NCBI GenBank assembly: GCA_024223125.1
Contig: JAAEOP010001347.1
Coordinates: 1 to 10,226, forward strand
DNA from: Chloroflexota bacterium
Lineage (GTDB): Bacteria > Chloroflexota > Anaerolineae > Promineifilales > Promineifilaceae
Direction of reading: 5' to 3'
Length of the DNA stretch: 10,226 bases
The notes under the pieces are model-generated. The model was not told the origin of the DNA. It worked only from the letters and a program-made list of their open reading frames with translations, and ran no database searches. Positions 4,499 through 8,897 of this stretch are shown one piece after another; the first letter of the stretch is position 1; every line of letters begins with the position of its first letter. Made by a program: the position numbers and the translations under genes.

Positions 4499-5362
4499 AT
4501 GATACACCAAAATCAGACGAATGACAACCGAATAAATAAGATAATCTTAAAAACCATTCCGTATTTAATGCCGCCCGGCTCGGCAATTGTATTGTCAATG
4601 ACAATCTACCTGTCTATGTCAGTAGATTGGCCCTGGTTGGCGGCTCCGGTTGCCATCATTCTGGCATCAATTTTTGAGCTTGGCGGTTATCTCGTTGCCC
4701 ACAATTTCGCCGCTCAAGTAGAGTCCGGCAATGGAATCAAGGCCGCTATAGCGGGTCTATTTATGGTCGGTTTCGTAGCGGCGGCGGTTGCCGTTGTCGT
4801 CGTCGGTCACGAGGCTATTGGCAATCTGTTGTTGGTTGCGATACTGGCAGCATTTCCGGTGGTCTCGATTATGGTCTATTTGTCCCAGGCTATGATGCTC
4901 CAGTCGGACGAATCCGCAATCAAAAAAGCGGTTGATGCGGAAGCCCTAGCCAAGCGGGAGGAAGAGGAGCGAGCTGCCCTGGCCCAACGAGAGGCCGACG
5001 AATGGAATCTAAAAATGGACATCAAACGACAACGGGAAGAGGCAAGAGTTGATCGGGATTATGGGCGTCCAACCAACCGTCCAACCGTCCAACCAACCGT
5101 CCAACCAAATGTCCAAAATGGACGCCCAACCCCGTCCAATACGGGGAATTTGGACGAAATAAACGCTCAACGCCTTGATACGTTGGACGATCGGTTGGAC
5201 GCTGTGTTGGATTTTTTGGACGTAAACCCATACGCTACGCTCAGTCAAATCGGGGACCATTTGGGTCTGTCTAAATCAAGCGGCGGAAATTATGTGGATA
5301 GGTTGATCGTGACGGGCCGATTGACCAAAAACGGGAATGGTTTTGAGCGGGTGACAAAATGA
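4499..5362 (+). CDS. Four-TM membrane protein with coiled coil and C-terminal HTH (287 aa)
   Basis: Four hydrophobic segments (about 20-41, 47-68, 82-103, 108-130) are followed by a charged coiled coil (138-185, KREEEERAALAQREADEW), a Pro/Thr/Gln repeat linker (189-215), and a C-terminal winged-helix domain (238-284: YATLSQIGDHLGLSKSSGGN, then YVDRLIVTGRLTK). The order of four helices then a soluble DNA-binding tail recalls SpdB/DUF2637-type plasmid spread proteins, but I cannot show homology. It would anchor DNA at the membrane next to the ATPase encoded downstream. AAAAAGGGG (4482-4490) is 8 nt before the ATG. The linker DNA holds a dense hexamer array (5067-5221). The stop is ATGA-coupled to the next gene. 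Confidence 0.78.
   Translation: MIHQNQTNDNRINKIILKTIPYLMPPGSAIVLSMTIYLSMSVDWPWLAAPVAIILASIFELGGYLVAHNFAAQVESGNGIKAAIAGLFMVGFVAAAVAVVVVGHEAIGNLLLVAILAAFPVVSIMVYLSQAMMLQSDESAIKKAVDAEALAKREEEERAALAQREADEWNLKMDIKRQREEARVDRDYGRPTNRPTVQPTVQPNVQNGRPTPSNTGNLDEINAQRLDTLDDRLDAVLDFLDVNPYATLSQIGDHLGLSKSSGGNYVDRLIVTGRLTKNGNGFERVTK
5067..5221. repeat. GTCCAA/TTGGAC hexamer array, forward then inverted
   Basis: GTCCAA starts at 5067, 5079, 5087, 5099, 5111 and 5134. The inverse TTGGAC starts at 5150, 5183, 5195 and 5216, with TTGGAT at 5207. Spacing is mostly 8-12 bp. Forward copies fall in all three codon phases; inverse copies all read Leu-Asp in one phase. The phase change among forward copies favours DNA-level conservation, while the inverse set could be protein repeat. 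Possible binding sites for the HTH of the protein encoded here. Confidence 0.6.
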
Positions 5363-5607
5363 CCGCACTATTTTACACATCATATATGGTGCTGATTTTG
5401 GGGCTAGCTGCTCTGGCCCTACTCCTGGCTGACCATTGCCGGATCGTCATCCGCGCCGCTGCTATTGATTGGATAGAGATTGCTAGCCGCTATAATCAAA
5501 TGCTGCTGGACCGGGACCGGCAAATTGCCCGGCTGAATACGTGGGAGGAATTTGCGACAGAACAAATCATCAACCATCGGGTACAGTTGCAGGACGGTGA
5601 AAAATGA
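5359..5607 (+). CDS. Small single-TM protein (82 aa)
   Basis: One N-terminal membrane helix (about residues 7-25, VLILGLAALALLLADHC) and a cytoplasmic helical tail with likely coiled coil (IEIASRYNQMLLDRDRQIARL, 39-59). No family recognised. Start and stop both overlap neighbouring genes by ATGA, so it is made together with the membrane HTH protein and the ATPase. Its size and topology suit an accessory subunit of a membrane DNA-transport or anchoring complex (inference). Confidence 0.7.
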   Translation: MTALFYTSYMVLILGLAALALLLADHCRIVIRAAAIDWIEIASRYNQMLLDRDRQIARLNTWEEFATEQIINHRVQLQDGEK

Positions 5608-5867
5608 AAATAGTTAAATCGACACAACAAATAAATGTATCGGTTGCCATCAACATTATTCGCCGGGATAACCACGGCCAAAAATTCTTGGCCGTCCCAT
5701 TGCTCAATCTCACCGTCCTGATAATGGCTATCTGGTCCGCCAGGGTGATGATAGCCCGGCTACATTTCGGGCTTTCGGAATTAGCCGTGAATTTCCAGCG
5801 GCGATGGGAAACGCCGGTTGTGCTGGCGGGGATAGCGGGCAGGTCTATTCTGTGGGGGATATTATGA
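5604..5867 (+). CDS. Small membrane protein (87 aa)
   Basis: Basic N-terminus, one clear hydrophobic segment (about 29-50, AVPLLNLTVLIMAIWSARVM) and a weaker hydrophobic C-terminal segment (72-87, VVLAGIAGRSILWGIL), so probably two membrane passes. No recognised family. ATGA overlaps on both sides place it in the same translational unit as the downstream ATPase. Amphipathic helix between the segments (LHFGLSELAVNFQRRW). Confidence 0.68.
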   Translation: MKIVKSTQQINVSVAINIIRRDNHGQKFLAVPLLNLTVLIMAIWSARVMIARLHFGLSELAVNFQRRWETPVVLAGIAGRSILWGIL

Positions 5868-7027
5868 AAAGCGAAATTAGAGTCAGTCATAAAGGGCTTT
5901 ATATCACATTAGGCGCAAGTCTTACCTTTATCGTGATATTCACAATCTGGACATTTAGCGATGTGGTAGCCATCGGGCTAAAAACCGCCATTGCGTTGGG
6001 TGTGGGCTACGCGGGTATTAAGCTCGCACTCGAAGCAAACCACGCTTGGCATATTATAAAATCCAACCAGTTGGACCGGGATTGCAAGGTCATCGCAAAT
6101 AGAAAGCTCCAAATTGAATCGGGTATAATCTCAATCCACCGGGACCACAATGTTTTAAGGTATGATGGTAGCCATCATACCTTAGCTATCGCTGCCCACG
6201 CCGGGCAAGCCCCGGCCCAGGTAATCGAAGCTCAGTCAAAGGTGGTAGAGCCATTGCCTCTTCTAATGGACAAAATACGACAAGAAAAAAGCGTTATGTT
6301 CACTGGTCCAAAACGGCAGGGAAAAACCAATGCAGCATTATGGTGGCTAGATGGTCGAGGCCCATCTAGGGTTGGTGATCCTAAAAATGATGGAGTGATT
6401 GTTAATCACTGGCCTCAAAATTGCCGGGTAGCTGGCAGTTTGATCGAGATCGACATTGCAATTAAAGAAACACAAGCGGAGTTGGATAGGCGACGGCTAG
6501 ACGGGAATATCAGCGCCCCGCCCCTAACTATTTTTATTGATGAGGTGCATCACCTCATCACGAAGGGACTCGATCCCATCGAGCCACTAATGGATATAGT
6601 TTTGCTAGGAGCGGAGTACAATGTTCACGCCGCGTTTACCGCGCACGGCATTACCGCCAAATATCTCAAAGTCGATGCCGCCGCATTGCTCCAAAATTTT
6701 GCAGTTGTCAGAGTAATAAAAATGAATGGTGTTTTCCGTGCCTATTTTAATGATGGGGCTGGCGAAATTGAAGTCCAGCCCCCAGGCCCCTACCAGCCTC
6801 AACTTCCCCCTGCATCCTGGCCGGAGCCGCAATACCCCGATCCCATCAACCCGGCCCCGCCCACCGAGGAGGAACGTATCATTGAATTGATCGAGGCCGG
6901 CGAAACAAATTACAAAATAGCCGCCGAAGTTTTTGGTGGCAGAAATGATCGGATATACACCAAAATTGAGGCGTTACGGAAAACGTTACCAGGGCGTTAC
7001 ACGGACGTTACAAACATAACGGAATAA
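5864..7027 (+). CDS. Membrane-anchored P-loop ATPase with C-terminal HTH, FtsK/TraB-like architecture (387 aa)
   Basis: Two N-terminal membrane segments (about 11-31 and 34-55), a linker, then an ATPase core: Walker A GPKRQGKT (148-155), the RVGDPKND segment (169-176), Walker B LTIFIDEVHHL (221-231) with the Asp-Glu pair, and a sensor-like AAFTAHG (256-262). A Pro-rich linker (306-333) leads to a C-terminal HTH (335-373, IIELIEAGETNYKIAAEVFG). Membrane anchor, motor, then DNA-binding tail is the order in FtsK, TraB and ConQ-type double-stranded DNA translocases; the motor here is shorter than FtsK's and nearer HerA/Zot size, so the subfamily is uncertain. The start 5864 is ATGA-coupled; an earlier in-frame ATG at 5804 has no ribosome site. 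Its 3' end enters the repeat array at 6970-7082. Confidence 0.8.
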   Translation: MKSEIRVSHKGLYITLGASLTFIVIFTIWTFSDVVAIGLKTAIALGVGYAGIKLALEANHAWHIIKSNQLDRDCKVIANRKLQIESGIISIHRDHNVLRYDGSHHTLAIAAHAGQAPAQVIEAQSKVVEPLPLLMDKIRQEKSVMFTGPKRQGKTNAALWWLDGRGPSRVGDPKNDGVIVNHWPQNCRVAGSLIEIDIAIKETQAELDRRRLDGNISAPPLTIFIDEVHHLITKGLDPIEPLMDIVLLGAEYNVHAAFTAHGITAKYLKVDAAALLQNFAVVRVIKMNGVFRAYFNDGAGEIEVQPPGPYQPQLPPASWPEPQYPDPINPAPPTEEERIIELIEAGETNYKIAAEVFGGRNDRIYTKIEALRKTLPGRYTDVTNITE

Positions 7028-7082
7028 CGCCGTGTAACGCCCCATAACGCCCTGGAACGCCATAACGCCCGTCCAGAACGTG
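6970..7082. repeat. CGTTA/TAACG array at the 3' end of the ATPase gene
   Basis: Four CGTTAC units in forward orientation (C at 6972, 6984, 6995, 7006) are followed by inverted TAACG or close variants (G at 7021, 7029, 7039, 7049, 7059, 7067, 7080). Steps are mostly 8-12 bp, near one helical turn. GGGCGTTACACGG (6992-7004) and CCGTGTAACGCCC (7030-7042) form a perfect 13-bp inverted repeat with a smaller one nested between them. The coding units fall in different codon phases (1, 1, 0, 2). GTCCAGAA is also directly repeated at 7071 and 7082. Candidate loading/recognition site for the ATPase's own HTH. Confidence 0.75.
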
Positions 7083-7099
7083 TCCAGAAAGCACAAAAG

Positions 7100-7124
7100 A
7101 AGCCGCCCGCAAAGGCGGCTTTTT
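7100..7124 (+). terminator. Intrinsic terminator of the ATPase operon
   Basis: AAGCCGCC (7100-7107), loop CGCAAA, GGCGGCTT (7114-7121), continuing into a T-run to 7124. It follows the ATPase stop by about 70 nt and ends the 4499-7027 block. Confidence 0.92.
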
Positions 7125-7140
7125 GCTTATAGATGGGGGT

Positions 7141-7165
7141 GGTTATATAAGAATCTCTTATAACC
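7141..7165. repeat. Inverted repeat upstream of the 7182 promoter
   Basis: GGTTATA (7141-7147) and TATAACC (7159-7165) around an 11-bp spacer; pairing can extend inward with a 2-nt offset (TAAGA/TCTTA). It sits about 17 bp upstream of the -35 box, a plausible activator or repressor site. Confidence 0.5.
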
Positions 7166-7180
7166 AATATTGGATAAAAG

Positions 7181-7197
7181 GTTGCATTCAGTGCAAC
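7181..7197. promoter_or_regulatory. Operator-like palindrome over the -35 box
   Basis: GTTGCA-TTCAG-TGCAAC, a perfect 6-5-6 inverted repeat that includes the -35 hexamer, so a bound dimer would block the promoter. The half-site TGCAAC also occurs at 364-369 in the -35 region of the minus-strand promoter near the left edge, consistent with a shared regulator such as one of the two HTH proteins (inference). Confidence 0.6.
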
Positions 7198-7210
7198 AAC
7201 GTGGTATAAT
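7182..7210 (+). promoter_or_regulatory. Strong sigma-70-type promoter for the 7258-8563 genes
   Basis: TTGCAT (7182-7187), 17 bp, then a perfect extended -10 TGGTATAAT (7202-7210). Transcription would start near 7217, immediately before another 6-5-6 inverted repeat (GGTTTG-AAAAG-CAAACC, 7218-7234) that could be a second operator or a 5'-end hairpin in the mRNA. Confidence 0.8.
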
Positions 7211-7257
7211 AAGTGTAGGTTTGAAAAGCAAACCAGAAGCGACAAGGAAATAATGAA

Positions 7258-7491
7258 ATGTTTGAAAAACCTTACGTAGTGGAAATAGATGAAAAAAGAA
7301 GCTACAATGTAATACCCGGACACGGCAATACTTTAGCCGTGGAAAAAGTTTTCAAAGGCCGTGTTTCCTGTCACGTCATTTTTGGGGGAGAAAACGGAAA
7401 AGCTATAGCAGAAGAGATTACACGAAGTAAAGATAGCTGGAAAGAAGCAGTTGAAAAGCACAAATTACTTGTAATGGCAGGAAAGAGCTAA
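7258..7491 (+). CDS. Hypothetical protein (77 aa)
   Basis: First gene behind the promoter at 7182-7210. AAGGAAA (7244-7250) is 7 nt before the ATG; a nearby ATG at 7253 opens only a few codons and is rejected. The protein has a beta-rich first half (YVVEIDEKRSYNVIPGHGNT) and a helical, charged second half (IAEEITRSKDSWKEAVEKHK). No family or catalytic motif recognised. Codon use is more A-rich than the replication genes. Its position behind a regulated strong promoter suggests an early phage factor (inference). Confidence 0.72.
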   Translation: MFEKPYVVEIDEKRSYNVIPGHGNTLAVEKVFKGRVSCHVIFGGENGKAIAEEITRSKDSWKEAVEKHKLLVMAGKS

Positions 7492-7510
7492 AATCAAAGG
7501 AGAATGAATA

Positions 7511-7714
7511 ATGGCTAACAAAACACAAAATGAGAAATGGCTTACCCAATACAATATCGGGCAAAATATCCAGATTGACCACCCTGAGGGGAGCGGCGAA
7601 GAACCCGCTACCATCACCGCCTTTACTGCCGATATGCAAGGCAGATTGGATGGGGTGATGGTTAAATTCGAGGATGGGGTTTGGATTGAAATAGAAGCGT
7701 CTAGTTTACCTTGA
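7511..7714 (+). CDS. Hypothetical small beta-rich protein (67 aa)
   Basis: AAAGGAG (7496-7502) is 8 nt before the ATG at 7511; the ATG at 7504 yields only four codons. The predicted pattern is short strands with acidic loops (IGQNIQIDHPEGSGEEPATI, then GVMVKFEDGVWIEIEASSL), compatible with a small SH3-like or OB-like barrel, but I recognise no family. It is overlapped by the TTG start of the HTH regulator, so the two are translationally coupled. Confidence 0.7.
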   Translation: MANKTQNEKWLTQYNIGQNIQIDHPEGSGEEPATITAFTADMQGRLDGVMVKFEDGVWIEIEASSLP

Positions 7715-7929
7715 CGACCTCCATCGGCCCCTATACCCGCCTCAAGCGCGTCGAGGCGGGGTTGAGCCAGAAACAAGTGGCCGATGCGCTCGGCCTCAGC
7801 AAGTCGGCCATCTGCCGTCGAGAAAGTGGAGACAGCGGCTGGCGGTGGGTTGAGATCGAGAAGTTGACGTTTTTATTGGGTATTACCCTGGCCGCGTTTG
7901 TGGCCGGGTTTAAAAATCAAGGAGAATGA
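7711..7929 (+). CDS. XRE-family HTH regulator (72 aa)
   Basis: Clear HTH_3 domain: YTRLKRVEAGLSQKQVADAL (8-27), recognition helix KSAICRRESG (31-40), and the closing hydrophobic helices WVEIEKLTFLLGITLAAFVAGF. The start is the TTG at 7711, which overlaps the preceding stop (TTGA); there is no Shine-Dalgarno and no ATG early in the frame, so expression probably depends on re-initiation after the upstream gene and would be kept low. Its last 28 nt are part of a direct repeat with 8272-8299. It may bind the palindromes at 7181-7234 and regulate its own operon (inference). Confidence 0.85.
   Translation: MTTSIGPYTRLKRVEAGLSQKQVADALGLSKSAICRRESGDSGWRWVEIEKLTFLLGITLAAFVAGFKNQGE
7902..7929 (+). repeat. 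28-bp direct repeat, copy 1
   Basis: Identical to 8272-8299. It starts GGCCGGGTTTAAAAATC and ends in AAGGAGAATGA. This copy encodes the last residues and stop codon of the HTH regulator and supplies the Shine-Dalgarno for the next gene. Confidence 0.95.
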
Positions 7930-7931
7930 TT

Positions 7932-8231
7932 ATGTGTATAGAAGTTGATTTAGCCGTACAGAAAATAGAAAAGGAAGTGAGGAACTACAACAATCTACGA
8001 GAAAACCCCGAAACACTGGACCAATTTAAGCTTCAGATTGTGAAAAGATGCGATCTAGCATTAGCCCACGATACAAGTGCCCGCAAGCATTTTTCCGATA
8101 ACCACGCAGATTGCAGTGATGTTTTATCTGCCATCTGGCAGGGCTATACCGAAGATAAAGAAAAACTTAATCGGATGCATCCCGATTTCGCGGAAACGAT
8201 CAAAGGGTGTTCAGTCGAGGATTTGAGGTAA
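7932..8231 (+). CDS. Hypothetical protein (99 aa)
   Basis: The ATG at 7932 is preferred over 7926 because AAGGAG (7919-7924) is 7 nt from the former and 1 nt from the latter. The protein is helical and charged (VDLAVQKIEKEVRNYNNLRE at the N-terminus), with cysteines at 2, 40, 61 and 93 and a His-rich middle (HDTSARKHFSDNHADC). No family recognised. It is followed by two strong hairpins. Confidence 0.72.
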   Translation: MCIEVDLAVQKIEKEVRNYNNLRENPETLDQFKLQIVKRCDLALAHDTSARKHFSDNHADCSDVLSAIWQGYTEDKEKLNRMHPDFAETIKGCSVEDLR

Positions 8232-8278
8232 GGGGGGGGTGATTATCCCCCCCAAAGCCCCGGCCCGGTTGGGCCGGG
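8232..8278 (+). terminator. Tandem G+C-rich hairpins after the 7932-8231 gene
   Basis: A run of eight G (8232-8239), loop TGATTAT, and seven C (8247-8253) form one stem. CCCGGCCC (8259-8266), loop GGTT, GGGCCGGG (8271-8278) form a second, perfect stem followed by only three T. Together they probably attenuate or partly terminate transcription between the genes or protect the upstream mRNA end. Confidence 0.6.
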
Positions 8279-8299
8279 TTTAAAAATCAAGGAGAATGA
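8272..8299 (+). repeat. 28-bp direct repeat, copy 2
   Basis: Exact copy of 7902-7929, here non-coding. Its first part doubles as the right arm of the hairpin at 8259-8278 and its AAGGAG (8289-8294) serves the GTG start at 8303. Confidence 0.95.
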
Positions 8300-8302
8300 A
8301 AA

Positions 8303-8563
8303 GTGGGACGTTTTGGAAATGATTTTTATGTATCAGACGCCAGTTCAATGATAAGCGAAAACGGCTATGCGCCGGGGAATTTTAAATATTCAAGCGGCAG
8401 TGAAAAACTGAATTTTGATGCTTCGGGGAAAACGCCCTCCGAAGTGGAACAAATAAAAGCGGACTTCAAAAAAGAATGTAGAGGGTACGGAGTATACCGT
8501 GCCACTTTTCTAAAGGTGGCAAAAAATCACGAGCTTGAAGTAGAACGCACGAGCTTGAAGTAG
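8303..8563 (+). CDS. Hypothetical protein (86 aa), C-terminus altered by a tandem duplication
   Basis: A GTG start 8 nt after AAGGAG; the ATG at 8296 gives only eight codons. The N-terminus is polar and Ser/Gly-rich (FGNDFYVSDASSMISENGYA), followed by a charged helix (TPSEVEQIKADFKKECRGYG). No family recognised. The last codons lie in a perfect 20-bp tandem duplication (8528-8567). Because 20 is not a multiple of three, the second copy is read in another frame and ends the protein at TAG as ...HELEVERTSLK; without the duplication it would end ...HELEVERR at the TAA at 8572-8574. Confidence 0.72.
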   Translation: MGRFGNDFYVSDASSMISENGYAPGNFKYSSGSEKLNFDASGKTPSEVEQIKADFKKECRGYGVYRATFLKVAKNHELEVERTSLK

Positions 8564-8567
8564 AACG
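8528..8567. repeat. Perfect 20-bp tandem duplication at the gene end
   Basis: The unit CACGAGCTTGAAGTAGAACG is present at 8528-8547 and again at 8548-8567 with no mismatch, indicating a recent event. Confidence 0.97.
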
Positions 8568-8589
8568 AAGGTAAACAGAGAAGCCCCCC

Positions 8590-8618
8590 AAAGCCCCGGC
8601 CCAACCGGGGCTTTTTTT
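8590..8618. terminator. Intrinsic terminator between convergent genes
   Basis: AAAGCCCCGG (8590-8599), loop CCCAA, CCGGGGCTTT (8605-8614) and seven T in all (8612-8618). Strong for plus-strand transcripts; the minus-strand T-run is only three long. The stop codon of the minus-strand gene (8617-8619) lies in the T-run, so the two transcription units meet here. Confidence 0.92.
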
Positions 8619-8886
8619 ATGCCAGAATTTCCGCTGCAATCCGCGTCAAAATGTAGTCCCTCAACGCCACCAACGCCACCAAATGAGTTCCCCCGGCTGC
8701 GTCATCGCCTAATCGCTCCAGCAAATTATACTGTTTGTTCCTGATCGACCCATCGGATAATTTGACCTGCACCGACAATGTACCGCTCTGTACATCGTCC
8801 GGCAAATCAGGATCAGGTATATAAAATTCGATTGCTACGCCGCCGCGCCCGGTTATGGTGGGGGCTGCCTCGGTTGGGAATGTCAT
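8617..8886 (-). CDS. Hypothetical phage structural-module protein (89 aa)
   Basis: AGGAG lies about 8 nt before the minus-strand ATG (8884-8886), overlapping the stop of the tail-fibre gene; the gap between the genes is 11 nt. The protein starts MTFPTEAAPTITGRGGVAIE and is beta-rich in its first half, with a hydrophobic helix at the C-terminus (LVALVALRDYILTRIAAEIL). No family recognised. Its position directly after a fibre gene suggests a fibre-associated, chaperone or minor tail protein (inference). Confidence 0.78.
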   Translation of the reverse strand: MTFPTEAAPTITGRGGVAIEFYIPDPDLPDDVQSGTLSVQVKLSDGSIRNKQYNLLERLGDDAAGGTHLVALVALRDYILTRIAAEILA

Positions 8887-8897
8887 TCGCTATGCTC

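Noticed and set aside
8232..8239. Run of eight G as a phase-variable tract
   Set aside because: It is outside any coding frame or promoter spacer and pairs perfectly with the C-run at 8247-8253, so a hairpin role is more likely.
8296..8322. Eight-codon leader frame before the 8303 gene
   Set aside because: The ATG is only 1 nt from the Shine-Dalgarno and belongs to a repeated sequence found before other genes, so it is unlikely to be translated.
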